NCBI RefSeq assembly: GCF_003002815.1 | Contig: NZ_PVTF01000002.1 | Location: 558,001 to 622,000, forward strand | Direction of reading: 5' to 3' | DNA: 64,000 nucleotides | From: Umezawaea tangerina | GTDB lineage: Bacteria > Actinomycetota > Actinomycetes > Mycobacteriales > Pseudonocardiaceae | Part shown: one piece after another, positions 18,364 to 27,137 of the stretch | Layout of the letters: every line of letters starts with the position of its first letter | Position numbering within the stretch: the stretch's first letter is position 1 | Made by a program: the position numbers and the translations under genes | Notes under the pieces: model-generated | What the model was told of the DNA's origin: nothing | The model's database searches: none | What the model saw: only the letters and a program-made list of their open reading frames with translations

Positions 18364-18392
18364 AGTGTATACAGTATTCTGTCAACTACACT
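18364..18392. promoter_or_regulatory. A/T-rich nested inverted repeat upstream of the aldehyde dehydrogenase
   Basis: AGTGTA (18364-18369) pairs with TACACT (18387-18392), and inside it ACAG pairs with CTGT around TATT. The A/T content is far above its surroundings. Form and position (about 47 bp before the start codon) suggest a GntR- or TetR-type operator overlapping the promoter. Confidence 0.5.
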
Positions 18393-18438
18393 CAGTGTCC
18401 CCGGCACGGTGCCGCAGGGAACGGAGGCCCCCACCCCC

Positions 18439-19797
18439 ATGTACTCAGTCACCGACCCGACCACGGGTGAGCTGCTCGAGGAACTCCCCAACGCCACCGA
18501 CGAGGAGGTCCGCGACGCCATCGGCCGAGTCCACCGCGGTTACGAGTCCTGGCGCCGCACCCCCCTGACCGAACGGGTCGCGGTCGTCGCGCGAGCCGCG
18601 GAGCTGTTCGCCGAACGGGCGGACGAGCTGGCCGCGATCATGACGTCGGAAATGGGCAAGCGGATCAACGAGGGACGCGGCGAGATCGGCATCGTCGTCG
18701 ACATCTTCGAGTACTACGCCACCAACGGCCCCGCGCTGCTCGCGGACGTGCCGATCAGGAGCAGGAGCGGCGACGCCGTCATCCGCAAGGAGCCGATCGG
18801 CGCGCTGCTCGGCGTGATGCCGTGGAACTTCCCCTGCTACCAGGTCGCCCGGTTCGTGGCGCCGAACCTGGTGCTGGGCAACACGATCCTGCTCAAGCAC
18901 GCCTCGATCTGCCCGCGCTCGGCCGCCGCGATCGAGCGGCTGCTGCACGACGCGGGTGTACCGGAGGACGCCTACGTGAACGTGTTCGCGTCGAGCAGGC
19001 AGGTCCCGTGGATGCTCGCGGACCCGCGGCTCCAGGGCGTCTCGCTCACCGGCAGCGAGCAGGCGGGCGTCTCGGTGGCCGCGGAGGCGGGCCGCAACCT
19101 CAAGAGGTGCGTGCTGGAGCTGGGCGGGTCCGACCCGCTGATCGTCCTGGACACCCACGACCTGGACGAGACGGTGAAGGCCACCGCGACGGCCCGGATG
19201 CGCAACTGCGGGCAGTCGTGCAACGCGCCGAAGCGGATGATCGTGCTGGCCGACCTGTACGACGACTTCGTCGACCGGCTGACCAAGCACGTCTCGGCCC
19301 ACTACCAGCCCGGCGACCCGGCGGACCCGGCGACGACGCTGCCGCCGCTGGCGTCCGCGACCGCGGCCGACGAGGTCGCCGCCCAGGTCGCGACCGCAGT
19401 CCGCCAGGGCGCGACGCTGCGCACCGGCGGCAACCGGATCGGTCCCGGCGCCTACCTGGAGGCCACCGTCCTGACCGACGTGACCCCGGACATGGACGCC
19501 TACCACGAGGAGATCTTCGGCCCGGTGGTGCTGGTGTTCCGGGCGGAGACCGAGGAGGAGGCGATCGCGATCGCCAACGACTCGCCGTTCGGGCTGGGCG
19601 CCTCGGTGTTCGGCACCGACCCGGTGCGGGGGCGGGCGGTCGCCGACCGGATCGAGGCGGGGATGGTCTACCTGAACCGGGCGGGCGGGTCCGTCGCGGA
19701 CGTGCCGTTCGGCGGGATCAAGCGCTCCGGGATGGGCCGCGAGCTCGGCGCGCTCGGGATCGAGGAGTTCATGAACAAGAAGTCGATCCGGCTGTGA
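18439..19797 (+). CDS. NAD(P)-dependent aldehyde dehydrogenase (succinate-semialdehyde dehydrogenase type)
   Basis: A 452-residue member of the ALDH superfamily. [13 protein letters not shown] gives the N-terminal substrate/cofactor turn, [16 protein letters not shown] the NAD loop, [10 protein letters not shown] the general-base Glu, and [11 protein letters not shown] the catalytic Cys. Length (about 450) and [10 protein letters not shown] fit the SSADH-like (YneI/GabD2) branch. ATG 18439 is preferred to the in-frame GTG at 18409, because GGAACGGAGG lies between them. Semialdehyde oxidation is the family role; no GABA transaminase is adjacent, so the substrate is open. Confidence 0.9.
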   Translation: MYSVTDPTTGELLEELPNATDEEVRDAIGRVHRGYESWRRTPLTERVAVVARAAELFAERADELAAIMTSEMGKRINEGRGEIGIVVDIFEYYATNGPALLADVPIRSRSGDAVIRKEPIGALLGVMPWNFPCYQVARFVAPNLVLGNTILLKHASICPRSAAAIERLLHDAGVPEDAYVNVFASSRQVPWMLADPRLQGVSLTGSEQAGVSVAAEAGRNLKRCVLELGGSDPLIVLDTHDLDETVKATATARMRNCGQSCNAPKRMIVLADLYDDFVDRLTKHVSAHYQPGDPADPATTLPPLASATAADEVAAQVATAVRQGATLRTGGNRIGPGAYLEATVLTDVTPDMDAYHEEIFGPVVLVFRAETEEEAIAIANDSPFGLGASVFGTDPVRGRAVADRIEAGMVYLNRAGGSVADVPFGGIKRSGMGRELGALGIEEFMNKKSIRL

Positions 19798-19801
19798 GCC
19801 C

Positions 19802-19834
19802 CGGTGCCGGGGGTGGTGCGTCCCCCCGGCACCG
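19802..19834. terminator. bidirectional hairpin between convergent genes
   Basis: Perfect 12-bp stem CGGTGCCGGGGG / CCCCCGGCACCG with a 9-base loop, between the dehydrogenase stop (19797) and the epimerase stop (19843). Confidence 0.8.
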
Positions 19835-19842
19835 AACCCCCG

Positions 19843-20703
19843 TCACAGCGCCGCGTACGACCCGGTGGTGATGTCCTCCAGCAGGCCGGGGCCCTGCGGC
19901 CGCCAGCCGACCAGTGCCGTCGCGCGCGAGGAGTCCACGACGAGGGAGCGGGTCAGCTGGTCGGCGAACGCCCCCATCGTCTCCCTGGCCCGCTCCACCG
20001 GGACCGACACCGCGGGTGTCCCGGTCGCCTCCCCCACGGCCGTCGCGAGCTCCAGCATCGTCGGGGCGGGGTGGGCGACCGCGTTGAGCACCACGCCCTC
20101 CAGCGGTCGGGCGAGCACCAGGGCGTACAGCTCGACGAGGTCGCCCACGTGCACGGCCGACCACGCGTTCGCGCCGTCGCCGACGTACGTGCTGGTGCCG
20201 GACTCCCGCGCGCCCGCCAGCATCCCGCCGATCATCGACGACCCGCCGTCGCCGAACACGAGTCCGGGCCTCAGCACGAGACCGCCCTCGGCGAGCACCC
20301 GGCGTTCACCGTCCACTTTGAACGGTTGCACGCCGTCCGCCGCCACGGGCGCGTCCTCGGTGGCCCGCCGGTCGCCGGTGTCGCCGTAGACCAGCGTGCT
20401 GCTGGTGTAGACGACCCGGCCGTGGCCCAGCAGCGCGTCGAGCGCCTTCTCCTCCAGCGGTCCCATGTCCGGGTCGGTGTAGTCGACGGCGGTGTGCACG
20501 ACGACGTCCGCGTCGGCCGCCGCCGCGCGCAGCACGGCCAGGTCGGCGAGGTCGCCCCGGACGACGTAGGCGCCCGCCGGGGCGACCCGTGCGGCGGCGG
20601 CGTCCGAGCGGGCGAGCGCCGACACCCGGTGGCCGTCGGCGACCAGCCTGGTGAGCAGCGCGCGGCCGACGTAACCGCTGCCGCCGGTGAGGAAGACGTG
20701 CAT
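19843..20703 (-). CDS. NAD-dependent epimerase/dehydratase-family protein
   Basis: A 286-residue extended-SDR protein. FLTGGSGYVGRALLTRL is the NAD-binding loop. The usual YxxxK is replaced by PFKVDGERRVL at the expected place; no catalytic Tyr is visible there, although YTSSTLVYG (residue ~100) supplies the Ser/Thr strand. This suggests an atypical SDR, NAD(P)-binding but of uncertain catalysis. It lies downstream of the LysR gene on the same strand, 87 bp away, and may be its target. Confidence 0.82.
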   Translation of the reverse strand: MHVFLTGGSGYVGRALLTRLVADGHRVSALARSDAAAARVAPAGAYVVRGDLADLAVLRAAAADADVVVHTAVDYTDPDMGPLEEKALDALLGHGRVVYTSSTLVYGDTGDRRATEDAPVAADGVQPFKVDGERRVLAEGGLVLRPGLVFGDGGSSMIGGMLAGARESGTSTYVGDGANAWSAVHVGDLVELYALVLARPLEGVVLNAVAHPAPTMLELATAVGEATGTPAVSVPVERARETMGAFADQLTRSLVVDSSRATALVGWRPQGPGLLEDITTGSYAAL

Positions 20704-20790
20704 GGTGGGAACTCCTGGTGTGGTCGTGGTTTCGACCTCTTGACCACACCAGCGACTCCGCGCGGGCAGAAGGATCGACTCGGTATCGCG

Positions 20791-21612
20791 CTATACCCCC
20801 GCGGACGCCGAGACCGACTCGACCGCCGTCCGCACGAACGCGGCGACCGCGGCGGACGTGGACCGCTCGGCCCACACGACGTGCACGACGCTGGTGGGCA
20901 GGCCGGTCGCGGGCACAGCGACCACGCTCCCGCTGCCGGACAGGGCCGCGCCGATCGTCGTGGACAGCACCGCGACCCCCTTGCCCAGCGCCACGGCGGC
21001 GAGCAACCGCGACAGGTCGTCCACGAAGGACACCACCGGCTCGTCCGCGATGTCCTCCGCGCACAGGACCTCGCGCCGCGCCAACGGGTGCCGGGCGGGC
21101 AGCAGCACCACGACGGGCTCCTCGCGCAGCGGTTCGCTGTCGAGGCCGGTGGTGTCGAAGCCGTCCCTGAGCAGCGCCAGGTCGAGCGACCCGTCCCGCA
21201 GCCGCTGGGCGTGCGAGTCCGACCCGGTGACGACGGCCTCGGCGGGTGCCTCGGGGTGGCGTTCGTTGTGCCGCGCCACGAGGTCGACCAGCAGCGGGGC
21301 GTCGCATCCCTTGCACGCCAGGCGGAGCGGCTGCGCGGCCATCGCCCGGCGGGTGAGGGTCAACGCCCGGCGCATCCCCGCCTCGACGTCGTGCACCGAT
21401 TCCAGCAGCACCCGGCCCGCCGGGGTCAGGTCCACGCTGCGGTACCCGCGCACGAACAGCGGGCCGCCGATCACGTCCTCCAGGTCGCGGATCGCCCGCG
21501 ACAGCGGCGGCTGCGACATGGACAGCCGCGCGGCGGCCCTGGTGAAGTTGCCCTCCTCGGCCACCGCGACGAAGTACCGCAGGGCGCGCAGGTCGATATC
21601 GCTGTCCAGCAT
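20791..21612 (-). CDS. LysR-family transcriptional regulator
   Basis: A 273-residue LTTR. The N-terminal HTH (LRALRYFVAVAEEGNFTRAA, SQPPLSRAIRDLED) and the effector domain (LALLRDGFDTTG, PLARREVL) are clear. Slightly shorter than the usual 300, it has an early stop in the second effector subdomain. The linker has CKGCDAP, a CxxC-like pair unusual for LTTRs. It is upstream of the epimerase gene on the same strand rather than divergent from a target. Confidence 0.9.
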   Translation of the reverse strand: MLDSDIDLRALRYFVAVAEEGNFTRAAARLSMSQPPLSRAIRDLEDVIGGPLFVRGYRSVDLTPAGRVLLESVHDVEAGMRRALTLTRRAMAAQPLRLACKGCDAPLLVDLVARHNERHPEAPAEAVVTGSDSHAQRLRDGSLDLALLRDGFDTTGLDSEPLREEPVVVLLPARHPLARREVLCAEDIADEPVVSFVDDLSRLLAAVALGKGVAVLSTTIGAALSGSGSVVAVPATGLPTSVVHVVWAERSTSAAVAAFVRTAVESVSASAGV

Positions 21613-21621
21613 CCCGCCACG

Positions 21622-21790
21622 CTAGGGCGTGTTTCGAAGTCTCGTTCGATGGGAGTCGCGCCTGAGGTGGTTCCTGGCGGTGCGGCCGACTGGTCCGCAT
21701 ACCGCTGTTGTATGCGGGCCAGTCGGCCGTGCCCCCAGGGGCCGCCTCAGGCCCGGCTACCGCGAACACGGACTTCGACACACGCCCTAG
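21622..21790. mobile_element. 169-bp MITE-like inverted-repeat element
   Basis: The termini CTAGGGCGTGTTTCGAAGTC (21622-21641) and GACTTCGACACACGCCCTAG (21771-21790) are inverted copies with one mismatch. CTAG at both outer ends could be a target duplication of the kind made by IS5-group elements. The interior folds as a hairpin: TGCGGCCGACTGGTCCGCAT (21681-21700) pairs with its near copy at 21710-21730, flanked by CCTGAGG/CCTCAGG. It has no transposase. It sits against the 3' end of the decayed subtilase. Confidence 0.75.
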
Positions 21791-21794
21791 CCGC

Positions 21795-22740
21795 GGCGCG
21801 GGCGGCGGTCCGGCCGGATCCGGACGGGTTCGCCGCCGTGGGCCGTCCCCCGACCGGTCCGGCCCACGACGACGCCCCGTCAGCGCGGGGTGTCCCAGTA
21901 CGCCTTCGGAGATCTGCCCCTCGCGGTTCGGGTCGACCGACTCCATGTGGTCGCCGGTGCCGCGGACCACGCACCGGTACAGCGGCCCGCTCGGCGCCGT
22001 TCCCGAGGCCCCGTCGAGGAAGTGGCCCAGCGGGCCGAGCGCGACCTGCGTCGAGCAGGCCAGGCCGAGACCGCCCTCGCGCTGGTACCCCGCGGGAGCG
22101 CCCGCCGTCGACGTGAGGTGGTCGTCGCCGCCGAGGTGGCGCACCACGTCCACCGTGCCCGGTGCGGACGGCCCGGAACCCGGGTGCAGCAGGCGGTTCG
22201 GCGACCCGGCTCCGGTGTCGGGGATCTTGTCGGCGCTCGCGTCGTCCACCAGCGCGGCCTCCAGCGGGGCGGTCGCGGCCGAGGCCACGGCGCCGAGGCT
22301 CATGTTCGCGACGGCGGGTTTCACGGCGTTGCCGGTGACCCGGTCGACGCCGCTGATCGCCTGGGCGAACGTGCCCGATCCCGCGCAGTGCAACACCTTC
22401 ACCGCGACCAGTCGCACGGACTTGGCCACGCCGTGCTGGGCGCCGCCGACCGTGCTCGCGACGTGCGTGCCGTGTCCGTTGCGGTCGGTGTTGTTGCCCT
22501 CGACCGCGTTGTAGCCCCAGGTGGCCCGGCCGCCGAAGGTGCCGTGGGTGGTGCGGATGCCGGTGTCGACGATGTAGGCGTGCACGGTCGCGGCGGTCGT
22601 CGGGTAGGTGCAGCTCGCGTCCAGTGGCAGGCCGCGCTGGTCGATCCGGTCCAGGCACCACGACGGCGGGTCGGGCTGGGTGTCGACCGCGTCGATCCGG
22701 GCGTCCTGGCCGCGGCGACGGTGCCCTCCGACGCGTTGTC
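21795..22740 (-). pseudogene. decayed S8 (subtilisin-like) secreted protease
   Basis: The core frame reads HAYIVDTGIRTTHGTF (catalytic Asp, about 22567), NGHGTHVASTVGG (catalytic His, about 22465) and PAVANMSLG. It then jumps from TAPLEAALV directly to DDASADKIPDTGAGSPNRLL near 22249, which in intact family members come about 90 residues apart, so the oxyanion Asn and the Ser (GTSMA) are lost. The N-terminal signal and inhibitor I9 part is not in this frame; a frameshift near 22700 fits. The tail runs into the MITE-like element. So it is a non-functional remnant. Bases 22741-23018 may be the rest of its 5' part; no intact ORF is there. Confidence 0.8.
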
Positions 22741-23018
22741 CGCGACGCGGGCCCGTGCACCCGGTCGGCCGACTCCGGTCGCGCACAGCGAGAACGCCGT
22801 CCCACCGCTCGGGCCGACCACGAGTCCCCCGCCCCGCGGCGGACGGCCCCTGGCTTGGTCACTTCCACCGGACCGGGTGTCCCCGGCGGCCGCCGGGTCG
22901 TTCGGCCAAGCGGGTACCGGGACCCGCGCACCGCCGGTGTACGCCGACGGCGGGAACCCGAAGCGACCGGACGTCCTCACGGCCCAACGCGGCGGCGACG
23001 AACGCCGCAGCGGAGCCA

Positions 23019-23936
23019 TCAGGTCAGGGCGGCCGTCACGATCCTGCTCGCCGAGGCGACCGCGGCCCGCACGGCCGTGGACTTCGGGTCGGTCGGCACG
23101 GCGTAGACCGCCACGACCCACGGGGCCCGGCCGGGCGGCCACACGACCGCGATGTCGTTGACCTCGCCCGCGGCACCTGAGCCGGTCTTGTCGCCGACCC
23201 GCCACCCGGCGGGCAGCCCGGCGCGGATCAGGTCGTCCCCGGTGGTGTTGGCCGTCAGCCAGCCGGTGAGCCGGTCGCGGCCTGCCGGGTCGAGCCCGTC
23301 GTCCAGGACGAGCTCGCGCAGGTCCGCGACCATCCGCGCGGGCGTGGAGGTGTCGCGCTCGTCGCCGGGAGCGCCGACGTTGAGGTCGGGCTCGACCCGG
23401 TCCAGGCGGGTCACGTCGTCGCCGAGGGTCCGGACGAACGCCGTCACGGCCTGCGGTCCGCCCAGGATCTCCAGCAGCAGGTTGTCGGCGGTGTTGTCGC
23501 TGCGGGTGATGGCGGCCTCGCAGAGCGCGGCGACGGTCATGCCGTCGGCGACGTGCTGGGAGGTGACCGGGGCGTAGGACAGCAGTTCCGACTCGTCGTA
23601 GCGGACCAGCCGGTCCAGGTCCACGCCGGTGCGCAGGACCGCCGCGGCGACCAGCGCCTTGTGCGTGGAGCACATCAGGAACCGCTCGTCGGCCCGGTGC
23701 GCCACCGTCGTCCCGGTGCCGGTGTCCACCGCGTGCACCCCGATCCGGCCGCCGAGCCCGGCCTCCAGCGCGGTGAGGTCCGCCGTGGCGGTGGCCTGGC
23801 GCGCCGACGTCGATGCGGCAGCACCCGACGAGCCGGGGGCGGTCGGCTCCGGACTCGCGGCGCACCCCGCGAGCACGGTGCCCAGACCGCCGAGCACCAA
23901 CGTCCGTCGGGTGATCAGGTGGCCGTTGCGCGGCAT
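23019..23936 (-). CDS. class A beta-lactamase, lipoprotein
   Basis: A 305-residue serine beta-lactamase. S90-T-H-K93 (S-x-x-K), S146-D-N148, E182-P-D-L-N186 and K250-T-G are all present. The leader holds TRRTLVLGGLGTVLAGC: a twin-Arg pattern plus a lipobox Cys (25), so export is probably by Tat with lipid anchoring. Start ATG 23936 has AAGGGGA 4-5 bp upstream. It hydrolyses penicillin/cephalosporin-type beta-lactams in the family; the spectrum is not predictable here. It follows the subtilase remnant on the same strand and is divergent from the HATPase gene. Confidence 0.93.
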   Translation of the reverse strand: MPRNGHLITRRTLVLGGLGTVLAGCAASPEPTAPGSSGAAASTSARQATATADLTALEAGLGGRIGVHAVDTGTGTTVAHRADERFLMCSTHKALVAAAVLRTGVDLDRLVRYDESELLSYAPVTSQHVADGMTVAALCEAAITRSDNTADNLLLEILGGPQAVTAFVRTLGDDVTRLDRVEPDLNVGAPGDERDTSTPARMVADLRELVLDDGLDPAGRDRLTGWLTANTTGDDLIRAGLPAGWRVGDKTGSGAAGEVNDIAVVWPPGRAPWVVAVYAVPTDPKSTAVRAAVASASRIVTAALT

Positions 23937-24062
23937 GGGTCCCCTTGTCGTGTCGACTGCGCTGCCCACCCACGTTCGCACGAGGACGAACCGGTCGTGC
24001 TCGTCGGGGGCGGATGTCGGGTGATTCCGATCCGTTCGGCCGGTTCGCCCGAACACCGGGTG

Positions 24063-24569
24063 ATGAACCCCTTCGAGCCGATGCCGTCGGGCGGACCGCC
24101 GCTGCTCAGCGGTCCGCTGCACGAGGCCGTCGCGCTGCTGGTCACCGAGGCGCAGGACGCGCTGGCGCTGGTCGTGCTGCCCTGGGAGTGCGACCTCGGC
24201 CCGCGCCCGGACCTGCGGTCGGCGCGGGCCGGTGTGCGGCGGCACCTCGGCGCCGCCCTGCACCCCGACTCGCTGGCCGACGTCCTGCTGGTGATGGGCG
24301 AGCTGGTCGCGAACGCCTACCAGCACACGGCGTCCCCGCGCAGGCTGCGGGTGGGCCGCGAGGGGTGCGGTGTGCGGGTGGAGGTCACCGACGGCGACCG
24401 CGACGCCGTACCGGTGGTGCGCCCGCACTCGTCCGACCTGCGGCGGGGCCGCGGTCTGCTGCTCGTGCGGGAGCTGTCCCTGTCCTGGGGTGTCCGTCCC
24501 GCTGTGGACGGTGGGCCCGGCAAGACCGTGTGGTCCGTGCTGCAGGCGCATCCGGGCGCCGCGCACTGA
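24063..24569 (+). CDS. HATPase-domain protein, second paralogue
   Basis: A 168-residue stand-alone GHKL ATPase. N-box ELVANAYQH near residue 82, VTDGDRDAVP in place of G1, and RRGRGLLLVRELS as G2, then KTVWSVLQ. It shares the order of motifs and about a third of residues with the protein at 8108-8518, but has about 40 extra N-terminal residues with LPWECDLGPRPD. It is probably a regulatory anti-sigma-type ATPase. No STAS gene is adjacent. Start could also be GTG a codon earlier. Confidence 0.8.
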   Translation: MNPFEPMPSGGPPLLSGPLHEAVALLVTEAQDALALVVLPWECDLGPRPDLRSARAGVRRHLGAALHPDSLADVLLVMGELVANAYQHTASPRRLRVGREGCGVRVEVTDGDRDAVPVVRPHSSDLRRGRGLLLVRELSLSWGVRPAVDGGPGKTVWSVLQAHPGAAH

Positions 24570-24695
24570 CTTCCCGTGGGGACGACGCGTTGTCGCCGTC
24601 TCAACAGGACCGCACCACCTGGTCCGGGGCATTCGGGTGCGACTCCACTAGCATCGCTGCACCGTCACCCGCAAGCAGGTACCCAGGAGTCCTCA

Positions 24696-26213
24696 GTGGC
24701 ACAGCAGGACCGGTGGATAGCCGGGCGCTACGCGTTGCAGGAGCAGCTCGGCGCCGGTGCCATGGGGCGCGTCTGGCGAGCGGTCGACCAGAAGCTGGAA
24801 CGCGTGGTCGCGGTGAAGGAGCTGCTGCTGCCGTCCCACCTGGACGACAAGCAGGCCGAGGACGCCCGGCGACGGGCCCGGCGCGAGGCGCGGATCGCCG
24901 CGCGGCTGCACCACCCCAACGCGATCACCGTCCACGACGTCGTCGAGCACGACGGCCAGCCGTGGCTGATCATGGAGTACCTGCCGTCCAAAAGCCTGTC
25001 CGCGGTGATCGCGGAGAGCGGGCCGCTGACCGTGGCCAACGTGGTGCGCATCGGCTCCCAGCTGGCCACCGCGCTGACCTCCGCGCACCGGGCGTCGGTG
25101 CTGCACCGCGACATCAAGCCCGGCAACGTGCTCCTGGGCGACGACGGCACGGTGAAGATCACCGACTTCGGCATCTCCCGCGCGCTGGACGACGTCAACG
25201 CCACGGCCACCGGCCGGTACGCGGGCACCCCGGCGTACTTCGCCCCGGAGGTCGCCAGGGGCGCCGAGGGCAGCTACCCGTCGGACGTGTTCTCGCTCGG
25301 CGCCACGCTCTACAGCGCGGTCGAGGGCATGCCGCCGTTCGGCCTGACCGACAACCCGATCGCCCAGATGTACCGCGCCGCCGCCGGGACGGTGCGACCG
25401 CCGGAACGGGCGGGCGTGCTCACCCCGCTGCTCGCCAGGATGCTGGCGCTCGACCCGGCGGTCAGACCCACGATGGCCGAGTGCGCCGAGCAGCTCACCC
25501 AGCTGGACCGGCACGCCTCCCCCGCCCCCACCATGATGGTGGGCCTCGGTGACCTGCTGACCTCGCAGGTCTCCCTGCCGCCGTCCGCGCCGGAGGCGGG
25601 CAGGCGTCGACGGCGGTGGACGGTCGCGACCGTCGCCGCGGCGCTGGCCGTGCTGGTGGTGATCGGCGGCGGCACGTTCCTCTACCTCGACCACCAGAAG
25701 TCCTCCGCGGTCGCGGCGGGCCCCTCGACCAGCGGCAGCCCGGCCAAGACCTCCGACGCCGCCAAGACCACGACGTCCGCGCCGAAGACCACCACCGGTC
25801 AGCCGTCCCCGCCCGCACTGCCCGCCTCGGGCAGGCCGCTCGTCTCCCAGGCGTCGAACCTGTGCCTGGACGTGCCGAACAAGGCGACCGACAACGGCAC
25901 GGGGATCACCGTCTTCGACTGCAACGGCGGGGAGAACCAGCGGTTCGACTTCACCGCCGCGGGCGAGATCAGGGTGTACGTCACCAAGTGCCTGCAGCCC
26001 AAGGAGGCGGGCACCCAGGCGGGGACGCCCCTGGAGATCTTCGACTGCAACGGCGGGGCGGCCCAGAAGTGGACGCTCCGGGCGAACGGCGTCATCGCGG
26101 GCACGCAGTCCGGGCTGTGCTTCGACGTCTTCAACGCGGACACGGCCTTCGGGACGCCGATCATCATCTGGACCTGCGCGGGGGCCGCCAACCAGCTGTG
26201 GCGCCAGGGCTGA
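24696..26213 (+). CDS. Ser/Thr protein kinase with external ricin-type lectin domain
   Basis: A 505-residue transmembrane receptor-like kinase. The kinase domain (10-270) shows LGAGAMGRVW, K41, HRD (D138) with IKPGNVLL, DFG (D157) and APE. A single membrane helix spans about 309-331, followed by a Thr/Ser/Pro linker and three ricin B-type repeats (380-505) with C-N-G-G-x-x-Q motifs: GENQRFDF, GAAQKWTL, GAANQLWRQ. So it likely senses a carbohydrate outside and phosphorylates proteins inside. GTG 24696 is favoured (CAGGAG upstream) over the longer open frame. No adjacent substrate (FHA protein) is seen. Confidence 0.93.
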   Translation: MAQQDRWIAGRYALQEQLGAGAMGRVWRAVDQKLERVVAVKELLLPSHLDDKQAEDARRRARREARIAARLHHPNAITVHDVVEHDGQPWLIMEYLPSKSLSAVIAESGPLTVANVVRIGSQLATALTSAHRASVLHRDIKPGNVLLGDDGTVKITDFGISRALDDVNATATGRYAGTPAYFAPEVARGAEGSYPSDVFSLGATLYSAVEGMPPFGLTDNPIAQMYRAAAGTVRPPERAGVLTPLLARMLALDPAVRPTMAECAEQLTQLDRHASPAPTMMVGLGDLLTSQVSLPPSAPEAGRRRRRWTVATVAAALAVLVVIGGGTFLYLDHQKSSAVAAGPSTSGSPAKTSDAAKTTTSAPKTTTGQPSPPALPASGRPLVSQASNLCLDVPNKATDNGTGITVFDCNGGENQRFDFTAAGEIRVYVTKCLQPKEAGTQAGTPLEIFDCNGGAAQKWTLRANGVIAGTQSGLCFDVFNADTAFGTPIIIWTCAGAANQLWRQG

Positions 26214-26219
26214 GCACGC

Positions 26220-27137
26220 TCACCGCGGTGCGGCGTGGGGCCGCGGCACGTCCACGGCCGACCGGCTCAGCGCCACGGTCGCGAGCACCATGGCGGTGAC
26301 GAGCACGCCGATCAGCAGCCACTGGGCACCGTGCACCCGCAGGTGCTCGTCCAGCACGGCCACCCCGAGGACGACGGCCACCACGGGCTCGCCCACGGTC
26401 ACGATCGGCAGCGACGCCGCGAGGTCGCCGGCCTGGAAGGCGTTCTGCTGCAACAGGGTCCCGCCCACCGCGGCGATCACCAGGCCGTAGGTCTCCCAGT
26501 GGGTGACCAGGGCGACCGGCCCGTGGCCGAGCAGGTCGACCACGCCCTTGGTCAGCGCGGCGGTGAAGCCGTAGGCGACCGCGGTGGCCACCGCCATCAG
26601 CGCGGCCCTGGCCCCGCGGTGGCGGGAAGCACCGACCAGGCAGCACACCAGCACGACACCGACCACCACCCCGGCGGGCAGCCAGTGCGCAGGCGAGGCG
26701 CGGTCGCGGCCCGCCGTCGGCTCGCCCACGACCACGAACACCGCCAGCGCCACGACCAGCAGCACCGCCCACCACCAGTCGGCGCGGCGCAGCCGCCGTC
26801 CCGCCCACCGCGCCCCCAGCGGCAGCGCGACCAGCAGCGTGGTGACCAGCAGCGGCTGCACGAGCAGCAGCGAGCCGAACCCGAGCGCGGCGGCCTGGGC
26901 GGCGTAGGCGCCGACGTCGCTGAGCGTCCCGACCCACCACGACGGGTGGCGGACCAGCGCCCGGATCAGCCGCAGGCCGCCGAGGTCGTCGTCCGGCACC
27001 GTGCTCGCGGCCCGCTGCTGGGCGACCGAGGCGACCGCGAACAGCACCGCGGCCAGCAGGGCCAACACCATCGCGAGCCCGGCGGCCCCGTGGTGGCGGC
27101 CGAACCGGGCGACGACGTCCCAGTGGTCGGCGGTCAC
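26220..27137 (-). CDS. EamA-like (DMT superfamily) membrane transporter
   Basis: A 305-residue protein with about nine or ten hydrophobic helices (VLALLAAVLFAVASVAQQRAA; SLLLVQPLLVTTLLVALPLGA; VLLVVALAVFVVVG; VVVGVVLVCCLV and more). The order of short helices and the duplicated half (LLLVQPLLVT / GEPVVAVVLG) fit drug/metabolite exporters of the DMT family, NIPA-like branch. GTG 27137 overlaps the stop of the upstream gene (GTGA), so the two are coupled. The substrate is unknown. Confidence 0.82.
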   Translation of the reverse strand: MTADHWDVVARFGRHHGAAGLAMVLALLAAVLFAVASVAQQRAASTVPDDDLGGLRLIRALVRHPSWWVGTLSDVGAYAAQAAALGFGSLLLVQPLLVTTLLVALPLGARWAGRRLRRADWWWAVLLVVALAVFVVVGEPTAGRDRASPAHWLPAGVVVGVVLVCCLVGASRHRGARAALMAVATAVAYGFTAALTKGVVDLLGHGPVALVTHWETYGLVIAAVGGTLLQQNAFQAGDLAASLPIVTVGEPVVAVVLGVAVLDEHLRVHGAQWLLIGVLVTAMVLATVALSRSAVDVPRPHAAPR

